This document shows, in pieces, positions 7,603 through 16,271 of a stretch of DNA of 28,176 nucleotides (positions are counted from its first letter, which is position 1; each line of letters opens with the position of its first letter). The position numbers were made by a program, and so were the translations under genes. The notes beneath the pieces are model-generated. The model worked only from the letters and a program-made list of their open reading frames with translations. It did not search any database and was not told the origin of the DNA. Source of the stretch: JAOZTV01 sp965371805. Lineage in GTDB: Bacteria; Acidobacteriota; Aminicenantia; UBA2199. The stretch covers positions 1 through 28,176 of the forward strand of contig CBDUZW010000067.1 of assembly GCA_965371805.1 (NCBI GenBank), read 5' to 3'.

Positions 7603-9147
7603 CTAGATCTGAACCTCCATTTTTGATTCTTCTTTAAGTGTTTCTTTCATGATTTTACCAGATTTATTCATAGGAAGATCTCTTCTAAACTCATAGAATT
7701 TTGGATTTTTAAAATGTGGTAATTTTAATGCTACTTTTTTCTTTATAGTTTCTTCTTCCAGCTCTACCCGATCACTTAGAACAATGTAAGCCTTAATCGC
7801 CTCTCCCAGCAGTTTATCATCAACTCCTATTACTGCAACTTTAAAGATTCCATCAATCTCAAGAAGTGCTTCCTCCACCTCTTTTGCACTAACCCTCAAT
7901 CCACCAGGCTTTATAATGTCTTTACTTCTTCCGACAACAAAAATAAAGCCATCCTCATCTTCAACTCCAATATCACCTGAATAATATAATCCATTTTTTA
8001 AGATTTTTGCTGTTGTCTCAGGATCCTTCCAATATCCTGTCATTATATTTGCACCTCTTGCAACAATTTCACCTTTTTCCCATGGTGGAAGTTTAACTCC
8101 ATCTTCAGAAGCAACAAAAAGGTCTACATTGGGAATTGCCTTCCCAATTGAGCCCAATTTGTCTTTTAATCGCTCAGGTTCAAGATATGAAAGTCTTGCA
8201 GAAGCCTCCGTTGCACCGTACATTACAAATAATTTAGCAGGGTCAAAGACATCAATCACTTTTTCCTGTACTGCTGGAGCCATTGCACCACCTGCCTGTG
8301 TTAGGTAACGAAGTTTAGGAAATGAAAATTTCCTTACAGCAGATTTGTCAAGCAGGATCATAAACGTAGATGGAACACCTGAAAATCCGGTGACTTCATT
8401 TTGTTTCATACTCTCTAAAACTACCTGGGGAAACATGAACCGGTTATCTATAACAACTGATCCCCCGACACTGAAGTGGGTATTTAAAAGAGATTTTCCA
8501 TATATATAATAAAAAGGTAATACCACCATAATTCTGTCATTTTCTGTTAATTTCAGATATTTTACAATCGATTTTGTATTGGTAATAACATTAAGATGGG
8601 TGAGAGAAACCCCTTTAGGAGTTCCGGTACTTCCAGATGTATATACGATCGATGCTAGATCAATATCTATACAGCGTACATCCGGTCTTTTGCCTTCACC
8701 ATTTTTTAATATATCTCCCAGATCTACAACTGTACAATTCTCATACTCAGAATTCTCATCGCTATTTGTTAATAAATGAGTAAGTTTTGGGATAAATGGA
8801 ATTGTCAGTTTCAAATGTTTATTATACTTAGAATTTGTGATCAATACTTTTGAATCTGAGTTGGTAAGAGTATATTTTAACATATCTGAATTTGTGTCTG
8901 TATTTAATGCAACTGTAACAGCACCAATTTTTAATATTCCATAATAGGAAGCAATATATTCAAAAGAATTTTCATATAAAATTGCAACTCTATCTCCTCT
9001 TTGTACTCCAATACTATGTAAATAATTCCCGATACGATTAGCAAGAATTTCAAGTTCTGAAAAACTTTTCCATTCATTATTATAAAAAGCGGCCTTTTTT
9101 TCAGGGTAAAGTTCTGAACTTATTTCTAGAAAATTACTAATTAACAT
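7603..9147 (-). CDS. Acyl-CoA synthetase / acyl-AMP ligase (class I adenylate-forming enzyme)
   Basis: All core motifs of the family are visible: A3 YTSGSTGTPKG (169-179), A5 MYGATEAS (309-316), A7 YSGDIG (389-394), A8 GRSKDIIKPGGLRVS (406-420) and A10 MNKSGKIMK (493-501) with the catalytic Lys near 498. It should adenylate a carboxylic acid and pass it to CoA or a carrier protein. It is 514 aa, a normal length for a free-standing ligase, with no fused carrier domain. The start overlaps the end of the receiver-like gene by 11 bases, which suggests translational coupling, and the NadE-like gene begins 1 base after its stop. The acid used cannot be deduced; an acyl decoration of the polysaccharide or a lipid intermediate is one possibility. 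Confidence 0.9.
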   Translation of the reverse strand: MLISNFLEISSELYPEKKAAFYNNEWKSFSELEILANRIGNYLHSIGVQRGDRVAILYENSFEYIASYYGILKIGAVTVALNTDTNSDMLKYTLTNSDSKVLITNSKYNKHLKLTIPFIPKLTHLLTNSDENSEYENCTVVDLGDILKNGEGKRPDVRCIDIDLASIVYTSGSTGTPKGVSLTHLNVITNTKSIVKYLKLTENDRIMVVLPFYYIYGKSLLNTHFSVGGSVVIDNRFMFPQVVLESMKQNEVTGFSGVPSTFMILLDKSAVRKFSFPKLRYLTQAGGAMAPAVQEKVIDVFDPAKLFVMYGATEASARLSYLEPERLKDKLGSIGKAIPNVDLFVASEDGVKLPPWEKGEIVARGANIMTGYWKDPETTAKILKNGLYYSGDIGVEDEDGFIFVVGRSKDIIKPGGLRVSAKEVEEALLEIDGIFKVAVIGVDDKLLGEAIKAYIVLSDRVELEEETIKKKVALKLPHFKNPKFYEFRRDLPMNKSGKIMKETLKEESKMEVQI

Positions 9148-9514
9148 TTATTTTGCCGAATATATTTGTGATTGAGTCACTCAAACTCTCTTTAGAAACA
9201 GGTTTTAAAATTGTATCTTTAATATTAGGGTATTTATCTAACCTGTTCTGCATTTTTCTATTGCCAGTCAACATGATAACCGAAATATCTGAATTTATAT
9301 TATATAGTTCTTCGGCAATATCGGTTCCTGTTATTCTATTCATTGCCTGGCTACAAATAACAAGGTTAAAAAAATGAGGATGTCTTTTTACTTTTTCAAT
9401 CAAATCCATCTCATCTGTACAATAAAATGCATTATTTCCAAGATCTTTTAAAATACATGAGCTTAAATATGCAGTTACCTCATTATTGTCAATTATCATA
9501 ACGTTTTTTTCCAT
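9137..9514 (-). CDS. Degenerate response-regulator receiver domain lacking the phosphoacceptor Asp
   Basis: A stand-alone 125-aa receiver fold with no output domain. The acidic pair is partly kept (IIDNNE, 7-12: Asp9, then Asn), the switch Thr is kept (MLTG, Thr83) and the Lys is kept (ILKP, Lys104). The position of the phosphorylated Asp is Ser55 (LVICSQAM, 51-58; compare LLDLSMP in the NtrC-type regulator at 20931). It is therefore probably not phosphorylated in the usual way and may act as a protein-interaction module. AAAGGAG sits 8 bases before the ATG. The gene lies between the unknown 513-aa protein and the acyl-AMP ligase, overlapping the latter by 11 bases. Confidence 0.85.
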   Translation of the reverse strand: MEKNVMIIDNNEVTAYLSSCILKDLGNNAFYCTDEMDLIEKVKRHPHFFNLVICSQAMNRITGTDIAEELYNINSDISVIMLTGNRKMQNRLDKYPNIKDTILKPVSKESLSDSITNIFGKINVN

Positions 9515-9515
9515 T

Positions 9516-11057
9516 TTAAATTCTCCTTTTATCTGCCAATCTGAGTTTAACTTTCCAGCAATCCAATTTACCGGACTTACTCTTTGGCATCTGATAATCT
9601 ATAAAATTATTAATGTCATCTATATAAATTTCATCTATTATTCTATTATTAATAAATATCTGTAATAACTTCTGATCTTTATTTTTATGTTTAGCTTCAT
9701 CAGATATTTTTATAAAAACTCTTTTTTTTCCTGTTAAATAAATTTTCTTTTCAATACTGTCGCCCTTAAATTCAATATAGCCATGTCTTTTGAGTTTATC
9801 AAGATCTGTATTGTCGGGTACTGTTACTTTCAAATCCCTGTTAAGGGAGCTGTTAATTATATATATTCTTTGAAGAAGTTTGTCTTTATTGTTTATTATA
9901 GATTCATATTTGTTAATAATGGCTTCTGCTTTAAAAAAGAGATTATTAGAAATGCATGAATCAATTAAGAGGAAAATAAATTTTTCATTTAGATTGATAT
10001 CAATTTTATCATTTGATTGAAAAAATTGATTGATTTTATTTATTACTTTGCTGAACTCCCTGCTTTCAAAAGAGATCAGATTCTTTATATACAATATTTT
10101 CTGACCTTTATACCTGAACAAATCATATTTTTCAAATACCTGCATAAGGTTAGTGATATTATTAGGGAATTTTCTATATTTTAAATACTCTTCTATGGTT
10201 TCAATTAGCTTAAAACTAACTTCATCTGAATTTTTAGCATCTATTTTACTAACATAGCTATCAATTATAGTAAGGTAAATTTCTGATAAAAACTTCAAAT
10301 AAACTGTCTCATTAAAATTATTGTTTTTTGATAATTTATAGTACCCCTTAATATTTGCAATAATATCTTGAAGAAAATTTTGTTGCTGCTGTATTGATTT
10401 TGATAGTTCTGAAAGTGAATTATAAAATAACTTTCTTTTCTCAAGTAGGTAGTATATTTCATGATTAGACAAAAAAACCCATCTCTCCTTCAAATATTTT
10501 TTAAAATGTATTAAACGGTCAGCAATTTTTTTAAAAAAAACGGGTCTATTAAACAATGCTTTTTCAAAAAATGAGATTTCCATCGATCTCTTTTGCCAAA
10601 TATCAAGAATGCTGTCTAATTCCTTCTCCTCTAAAGTTTTTAGTATGTTCATGAATACTGAGCTGCAAAATGATTTGTCTTTAGCACTAAGTTTATTCCA
10701 TAAATACAATAATTTCTTAACACCATTAATAGAGATATCCATATCACTCTGATTAAATATAATTGAAAGTTTGAGATTTTTTACTGTATCGTTCAGGTAG
10801 TCATTTTCTCCTTTCAACAGAAGTGCATAATTTATATTTCCCGCTTTAAGCAAGTATTTATATAGGAAAGGATTAAAAAACAGCTTTTTCTCTATAAATT
10901 TTTTGTCAATCTTCAATTCATTGCTACTCTTAAGATGATATGGCTGTAATTCTGTATTAGTGATGAAATTATGAATGTAAATATCTATACCTATTTTAAT
11001 AGATACAAATATAAGAAGAATGATCATAGCTGTAAATGTAAATTTTATGTTTTTCAT
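9516..11057 (-). CDS. Unknown membrane-anchored protein in the exopolysaccharide operon
   Basis: I do not recognise a family. One hydrophobic segment near the N-terminus (about residues 7-25) would anchor it in the inner membrane, with the remaining 480 residues probably periplasmic. The middle (about 80-400) is rich in Leu, Lys, Asn and Phe and looks largely alpha-helical, possibly a helical-repeat (TPR-like) scaffold. The last 100 residues or so look like beta-strands (YIEFKGDSIEKKIYL onward) and could be a small sandwich domain. Its start overlaps the stop of the Wzy-like gene by four bases (ATGA), which links the two functions. A scaffold or partner for the polymerase is a reasonable inference, nothing more. 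The receiver-like gene begins one base after its stop. Confidence 0.75.
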   Translation of the reverse strand: MKNIKFTFTAMIILLIFVSIKIGIDIYIHNFITNTELQPYHLKSSNELKIDKKFIEKKLFFNPFLYKYLLKAGNINYALLLKGENDYLNDTVKNLKLSIIFNQSDMDISINGVKKLLYLWNKLSAKDKSFCSSVFMNILKTLEEKELDSILDIWQKRSMEISFFEKALFNRPVFFKKIADRLIHFKKYLKERWVFLSNHEIYYLLEKRKLFYNSLSELSKSIQQQQNFLQDIIANIKGYYKLSKNNNFNETVYLKFLSEIYLTIIDSYVSKIDAKNSDEVSFKLIETIEEYLKYRKFPNNITNLMQVFEKYDLFRYKGQKILYIKNLISFESREFSKVINKINQFFQSNDKIDINLNEKFIFLLIDSCISNNLFFKAEAIINKYESIINNKDKLLQRIYIINSSLNRDLKVTVPDNTDLDKLKRHGYIEFKGDSIEKKIYLTGKKRVFIKISDEAKHKNKDQKLLQIFINNRIIDEIYIDDINNFIDYQMPKSKSGKLDCWKVKLRLADKRRI

Positions 11058-12349
11058 GAAAAAGAATCCCGTTTATAGTATAAAAGTTTAAATGTAATTG
11101 TTAACAGAAGGACGGTAGTAAATCTATAAAATCTAATTTGATAGATGGAAACAATAAAACCAGAAATAAGTACACATCCAAGTGCACATAAAAGCCCAAG
11201 TACCAATATTTTTATGTCAGGATGTCTTCTTCTTCTCCACATCTTTAGCAGGGATAAAATGATGAGGAATATAGTAGCTCCAATAGTTAACAAACCTATA
11301 ATGCCTAATTCATAATAAAATAAATTAAAATTTATCAGTTTTTTTTCATTGTTTATCAAATTATAGTTTAATATTGATGGGGCAATAAACCTGGATGTCC
11401 CCAATCCAATACCACTCAAAGTGCTGCTCTTAAATGTTTTATGTTTTTGCTCTTTATTGTCAGGAGAATTATTTATTTTAATTAGACCTGTTGTAAAAAA
11501 TATGATTAATGAAATAAATAGCAGTGGTTTGAGTAATTTTTTTTTTTTCTTATTCTGTTTTAAATAAAAACTTATAGAGAAAAAGGCTACTATAGAAAAA
11601 AAACTTATAAACATATCCAATTTGTTTCCCAATATTATTAAGCTAAAAAGAGCTATCGAAAGCCCCAAAAAATATATATACCAATGTCTGGTATTATTGA
11701 AAAGAAGTTTAAAACGTTCTGAAATACTGATACTTTTTCTTAAAAAATCCACTCTGAAGAAGATTAGTCCCATTATCAGTGGAAGTATTAACAAGAGAGA
11801 AAACCTCAGCTCTTTGTTAGATAATAAATAGCTTTGTAAGCCACTAGTATTTTTCTGAAAATAAAATGATATACAAGAGAGAAAAACTTTTAAGATAATT
11901 GAATATACAAATATTTCTATGATCAATACAATCTCACTTTTTTTTAATTTTAGAATAAACAAACTATATCCAAATAGTAAAAGGATAAGCATTTCTATAG
12001 TAAAAAAAAATGTTTCATAAGGTATAATAGATATTGAATGAAAATCAGGCATGGAATCATAAATTGAAGTAAGGAGTTTGTAGCTGGTCCCAGACATTTT
12101 TTTTAGCAATAAAGATGGTAATGGAACCAACTGTAATGCTAAAAACAAGAAAAAAAGTATGAGTGAGCGTTTAATCCAATAAAAATATAAAATCTCTTTA
12201 TAAAGTGTGTCTGCTTTATTTGTCAGATAGGTAAAATAGATCATAAAAAAAGAAAATATCGCGAATGAAAGTGTTTCAGCAAATAAAAAGGATCCTATGG
12301 TAAATAGAATAAAGGCCTCGAGAATTAAAACTAAGTTTATTTTTTTCAT
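11054..12349 (-). CDS. Wzy-like polysaccharide polymerase / O-antigen ligase family membrane protein
   Basis: A 431-aa protein with about ten to twelve predicted membrane helices. A soluble loop around residues 275-335 contains SGIGLGTSRF, resembling the GxGLG motif of the Wzy/WaaL superfamily, followed by NFNLFYYELGIIGLL, which matches the position of the usual N-(x)-LxxLxELGxxG segment. The match is weaker than for the protein at 2300-3532; in particular the usual His before the Asn is not obvious. It overlaps its upstream neighbour (CpsB-type phosphatase) and its downstream neighbour (unknown 513-aa protein) by four bases each. Given the Wzc/Wza genes beside it, polymerase is the likeliest role. 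Confidence 0.7.
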   Translation of the reverse strand: MKKINLVLILEAFILFTIGSFLFAETLSFAIFSFFMIYFTYLTNKADTLYKEILYFYWIKRSLILFFLFLALQLVPLPSLLLKKMSGTSYKLLTSIYDSMPDFHSISIIPYETFFFTIEMLILLLFGYSLFILKLKKSEIVLIIEIFVYSIILKVFLSCISFYFQKNTSGLQSYLLSNKELRFSLLLILPLIMGLIFFRVDFLRKSISISERFKLLFNNTRHWYIYFLGLSIALFSLIILGNKLDMFISFFSIVAFFSISFYLKQNKKKKKLLKPLLFISLIIFFTTGLIKINNSPDNKEQKHKTFKSSTLSGIGLGTSRFIAPSILNYNLINNEKKLINFNLFYYELGIIGLLTIGATIFLIILSLLKMWRRRRHPDIKILVLGLLCALGCVLISGFIVSIYQIRFYRFTTVLLLTITFKLLYYKRDSFS

Positions 12350-13143
12350 TTTATAAATCTCTCAAAAAAAAATTTTTTACTGGAGGGATCCTCAATAAAT
12401 CCAATATCTGGTGGGACTTTATTCATAATAATAGCTTCAGGTATTTTGTTAATATATGTGTCGATTTTTTCTCTTCCTATCTTTTTTAACACTTTATATA
12501 AAAATGAGATTACCGGTGGCCTGTGAATTGCATCATGGCAATCTGTTGAAATAATATGTGCCATATTTTTTTTAATTAATGTCATAGCTATTTTTTTTTT
12601 TGTAGCGTTATTAGGTGCTGAAAAGCTATCTGCATCTATCTGACATAAAGCACCAGCAGAGAGCAACTGGTAAAGCAAACTAAGATCATTCTGAAACATA
12701 AGATTTTTCTCAGGATGGGCCAGTATAGGAATGAATCCAAGTGTCATCACATCATATATAAACTGTTTAACTCCAGGAGGAACAAAATTAACTGGAAATT
12801 CTAACAAGAAATAATCACTATTATTTAAAGTGAGGATTTTTTTGTGAAGGGGTAAGACTTCTTTTATAATTGGATCAAAATAGATCTCGCCTCCAAGAAG
12901 GACCTTTACCTTGATCTTCTTTTTTTTTATATGATCAAGAAGAAGTTTATATTGGGTTTTAAATTTATTTTTATTTTCTGAGAAACTTTCCTTTCTAAAA
13001 AAAGAGTGAGGATTAATATGTGGTGTTGCAACCATAGTTTTAATGCCTTCTGACTCTGCTTTAAGTAGAATATTTGTTGAATCTTCCAGCGTTTGAGCTC
13101 CATCATCAACTCCAGGAATAACATGTGTATGTATGTCTATCAT
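12346..13143 (-). CDS. CpsB/YwqE-type tyrosine-protein phosphatase (PHP fold)
   Basis: The PHP metal-binding motifs are all present: IDIHTHVIPGVDDGA (2-16), ATPHINPH (39-46), GGEIYF (84-89), ILAHPEKN (140-147) and STDCHD (199-204). This family dephosphorylates the tyrosine cluster of the partner BY-kinase in capsule and exopolysaccharide systems. The gene overlaps the end of the kinase gene by four bases (ATGA), consistent with a kinase-phosphatase pair controlling chain length or secretion. An AGGA sequence 8 bases before the ATG can act as Shine-Dalgarno. Length (265 aa) is slightly above the usual 240-255. PHP-type phosphatases are best known from Gram-positive bacteria but also occur in diderms, where low-molecular-weight Wzb phosphatases are more usual. 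Confidence 0.94.
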   Translation of the reverse strand: MIDIHTHVIPGVDDGAQTLEDSTNILLKAESEGIKTMVATPHINPHSFFRKESFSENKNKFKTQYKLLLDHIKKKKIKVKVLLGGEIYFDPIIKEVLPLHKKILTLNNSDYFLLEFPVNFVPPGVKQFIYDVMTLGFIPILAHPEKNLMFQNDLSLLYQLLSAGALCQIDADSFSAPNNATKKKIAMTLIKKNMAHIISTDCHDAIHRPPVISFLYKVLKKIGREKIDTYINKIPEAIIMNKVPPDIGFIEDPSSKKFFFERFIK

Positions 13144-15359
13144 TTAGTTTTTCCTGAATTTTTTTTGTTATTTTTTATATTGATTGTTTTCCTGTTTTCG
13201 TTCTCCTCATTGTTCTCGTTTTCTGAAATCTTATAAGAATATGCATAACTATCATATTTATTTTTTAAACTCATGTTATTTAAGACTATTCCTAAATGCT
13301 TTATGGAAAACTCTTTCATCTTATCAATTGAATTCTTTATTTCATTTTTTCTTGTTTTATTATGTAAAACAATCAATATCATGCCGTCAGCTAACTTGCC
13401 CAATAGAACCGGGTCAACAATATTTATAAATGGAGGTGTATCAATAACAATAAAATCATATTGACTTGGCGAAAGTCTATCTATCAAATTTTTCATTTGA
13501 TCAGAACCGAGAAGTTCAACTGGATTGGGTGGGATAGGGCCCGATGTAATAACTGAAAGATTCGGGATATCTGTTTTAGTAATAATACTGTCAAGATTAT
13601 TGCTACCTACTAAAAAAGATGACAATCCGAATGTATTTTTTTTCTTAAATATTTTATGAATTCTGGGTTTTCTTAAATCCCCATCGATTAAAACAACTTT
13701 TTTACCTAGTTGGCAAAATGAAATTGCCAGGTTTACTGCTGAAGTTGTCTTTCCTTCAGAGGGATTAGAACTGGAGATTGCTATTATTCTTGGTGGTTTT
13801 CCTGCTGTGGATAGTAGTATTGAAGTTCGAATGTTTCTGAAACACTCAGAGATATGTGACTCTGGATCAGAATGATTTGCTAATTCAATAACCTCAATAG
13901 CTTTTTTTTTTTGAAAGTAATTATTATAGGATAGGTAATTATAATAGCCCTTTTTATGCCCAACAGAAAAAATAATTCCAAGAAGAGGAGTATTTAAGAT
14001 ATTTTTTACATCCTCAGGGTTAATTAATGATTTATCAAACAGATCAAGCATAAAAATAAGAAAGACTCCACCAAAAAAACCAAAAAACATTGCTGTCAGG
14101 ATCAACTTTTTTCTTTTGGGTTTAATTCGGAAAGTAGGAGCTTCTGCTCTATCAATAACTTTAATATTATTTATCTGAAGGTCCTCTATATTTGAGGTAA
14201 AAATTGATTCCTGAAATTTTTTGTCCAGATAATTCAACAGATTTCTCATGTTTTCAACTTCAATATTCAGGCTTTTGTAATAGATTGCATCTGAATTACT
14301 GCTGGTCATTTCATCTTTTTGTTTTTTTAACAGGTTTTTAACAGAGTGCTCTTTTTCTAATGCAGTTTCAAATTCATTTTTTGCCTGTCCTAAAATTCTT
14401 TTTGCCAGATCATCTATCTCTTCATCCACTCTGGACTTTAATGTTTTCATTTGACTCTTTAATTGCACCAGATCTGGATATGAGTCTTTATAGATCTCTC
14501 TTTTTTTGGTATACTCTCCTTCTAATTGAGAATATGAATTCTTCAAATTTGCAATTAATTGATTATTTGAAATCCCTGGGATGTTTTCATGTTTTTTATT
14601 TTTTAATTCTTTGAATACAGACTCTTTATTGACTCTTTCGATCTGTGCATTTGTATATGCGGTGTTAAGTACCGAATACTTACCAACAATTGCATTCTCT
14701 TCATTTGAAAGAAAAAGGAGATTTTTATTAGTACTATATTTTTGAAGTTCCTCCTCTTTTTGAGTTAATCTAGTTTTTAAAGTTTCTATCTGATTGCCGA
14801 TAAATTTTGATGATTTTTGTGAAGAACTTGACTTAAGTTTTTTGTTAAAGTCTATAAATTCTTTAAACACCTGATTTACAACAAGTGCTGCTTTTTTTGG
14901 TTCGGAAGAGTTATAACTAACTCTTATTAAATGTGTGTCAATAATATTATTTACACTTAAGTGTGAAAGAAAACGATCTAGTTTGTGTACGTCTATTCTA
15001 TCACTTTTTTCCTTTGTTTTGCCTGACAGTTTCTGATATTGTGGTTTTAAAAGTCCAGTTAAAACATTTCTGGCAACTGAACGGCTTTTTAATATTCTGA
15101 GTTGTGTATTAAAATATTCATTAGATGGGCGGCCTACCATCATTCTATCGCTAAACATTACGATGTTTTGATTCTCAGGAGCTACCATTATTAGCCCGGA
15201 TGCCTCATAAACCGGAGATACAGAAAAACTATAAATTATTCCCAGAAGTGTAATGATAAAAATAGTTATTAATAAAACATGCAATCGGGATTTTATAATA
15301 TTCCAGTATTTTTCAATATTTATCTCTTGTTCCATCCCTTCTGTTCCTTGTGCATTCAA
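13140..15359 (-). CDS. wzc: Wzc-type polysaccharide co-polymerase with fused BY-tyrosine kinase
   Basis: The N-terminal Wzz domain has a first membrane helix (about 27-47), a long periplasmic coiled-coil region (about 180-390) and a second helix (about 418-440) after the Pro-rich stretch. The cytoplasmic kinase follows: ECFRNIRTSIL (505-515), Walker A SSNPSEGKTT (530-539), Walker A' VVLIDGDLRKP (555-565) and Walker B FIVIDTPP (636-643). A tyrosine cluster at 702, 705, 707 and 709 is the likely autophosphorylation site. Such proteins set chain length and link the polymerase to the Wza-type exporter. The start is TTG, supported by AAGGAGG five bases upstream overlapping the stop of the exporter gene; the alternative ATG is codon 9. 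The last four bases overlap the phosphatase gene. Confidence 0.95.
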   Translation of the reverse strand: MNAQGTEGMEQEINIEKYWNIIKSRLHVLLITIFIITLLGIIYSFSVSPVYEASGLIMVAPENQNIVMFSDRMMVGRPSNEYFNTQLRILKSRSVARNVLTGLLKPQYQKLSGKTKEKSDRIDVHKLDRFLSHLSVNNIIDTHLIRVSYNSSEPKKAALVVNQVFKEFIDFNKKLKSSSSQKSSKFIGNQIETLKTRLTQKEEELQKYSTNKNLLFLSNEENAIVGKYSVLNTAYTNAQIERVNKESVFKELKNKKHENIPGISNNQLIANLKNSYSQLEGEYTKKREIYKDSYPDLVQLKSQMKTLKSRVDEEIDDLAKRILGQAKNEFETALEKEHSVKNLLKKQKDEMTSSNSDAIYYKSLNIEVENMRNLLNYLDKKFQESIFTSNIEDLQINNIKVIDRAEAPTFRIKPKRKKLILTAMFFGFFGGVFLIFMLDLFDKSLINPEDVKNILNTPLLGIIFSVGHKKGYYNYLSYNNYFQKKKAIEVIELANHSDPESHISECFRNIRTSILLSTAGKPPRIIAISSSNPSEGKTTSAVNLAISFCQLGKKVVLIDGDLRKPRIHKIFKKKNTFGLSSFLVGSNNLDSIITKTDIPNLSVITSGPIPPNPVELLGSDQMKNLIDRLSPSQYDFIVIDTPPFINIVDPVLLGKLADGMILIVLHNKTRKNEIKNSIDKMKEFSIKHLGIVLNNMSLKNKYDSYAYSYKISENENNEENENRKTINIKNNKKNSGKTK

Positions 15360-15364
15360 AGAAA

Positions 15365-15371
15365 CCTCCTT
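15365..15371 (-). promoter_or_regulatory. Ribosome binding site that decides the TTG start of the Wzc-type gene
   Basis: AAGGAGG on the minus strand, five bases before the TTG at 15359-15357. It overlaps the TAA stop of the exporter gene, so the two genes are probably translationally coupled. No comparable signal lies at a proper distance before the in-frame ATG at codon 9. Confidence 0.75.
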
Positions 15372-16233
15372 AAAACAAACTTTCAGGAATAAAAATTATA
15401 TCATCCTGTTTTAAGATGATATCCTTTTTTTTTCCTGCAATTATTTTCTTGATATTTACTTTAATTCTTTTCGGGCCAATTTTTGTAGATCTAGTGATCA
15501 TAACCCCTCTCCGTCTTGCCCTTTCAGTAAAACCACCAGCTTGAGCAATTGCCTTTAATAGAGTGGCCCCTTTTTGATTTACCCTGATTCTATGGTTTCC
15601 CGGAGTTCTTACCTGTCCAAAAATATAGACATTTAAAAATTGGGCTCTTGGGATATTAATTATATCCCCGGGCAGAATTTTAATATTGAGACTAATGTTT
15701 CCCTCTGTTATAAGTTCGTTAATGTCCACAACCTTAGTCGTCTTTTTGCCCTTGACTTCTCTAAAGATAATTATTTTGCCGGCAGCAAATTCCATCAAGC
15801 CACCTGCCTTTGAAATTATTTGAAGAAGGGTTTTCTGACCAATTAGTTCCTGATCACCTGAATTAGCCACGGCACCAATTACAGAAACGGTTTTACTTCG
15901 ATACTCTTCGATATATATTGAAACCCTGGCATTTTTCAAATACTTTTTGTCTAGAAATTTTTCAATGTTTTTTTCTGCTTCAATTCTAGAAAGACCAGCA
16001 AGTTTAATTCTTCCCAGTAGGGGCAATGTTATCTCTCCATCTTCAGAGATCCGAGCTCTTGTATTTAACTCAGAGGCCCCAAAAACAGTTACAGTTAATA
16101 GATCTTTAGGACCAATAATATATGAATCTGGATGTTTTTTCTCTTCTGGATTATTTTGACAAAATACTGAGCTACAGATGGCCATTATAAAAAAAAGTGT
16201 CATAAGCATTGCCATTAAATTTCTGTTTTTCAT
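15370..16233 (-). CDS. Outer-membrane polysaccharide export protein (Wza/OPX family, short form)
   Basis: A signal peptide (about 1-25) is followed by a polysaccharide export (PES) domain (about 36-111, with SYIIGPKDLLTVTVFG at its start) and two SLBB domains (about 114-195 and 201-283; VSVIGAVANSGDQEL and VYIFGQVRTPGNHRI mark their beginnings). The protein ends four residues after the second SLBB (FIPESLF), so it lacks the C-terminal amphipathic helix by which E. coli Wza crosses the outer membrane. A Cys at 25 lies at the cleavage region, but the preceding Val-Phe is a poor lipobox. Such short forms are thought to need a separate beta-barrel partner, and a barrel gene lies directly upstream (38 bases). 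GGAGA six bases before the ATG supports the start. Confidence 0.93.
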   Translation of the reverse strand: MKNRNLMAMLMTLFFIMAICSSVFCQNNPEEKKHPDSYIIGPKDLLTVTVFGASELNTRARISEDGEITLPLLGRIKLAGLSRIEAEKNIEKFLDKKYLKNARVSIYIEEYRSKTVSVIGAVANSGDQELIGQKTLLQIISKAGGLMEFAAGKIIIFREVKGKKTTKVVDINELITEGNISLNIKILPGDIINIPRAQFLNVYIFGQVRTPGNHRIRVNQKGATLLKAIAQAGGFTERARRRGVMITRSTKIGPKRIKVNIKKIIAGKKKDIILKQDDIIFIPESLF

Positions 16234-16271
16234 TCTATTTCTCCATTATTATTCTATTCTTATTTTCAAAT

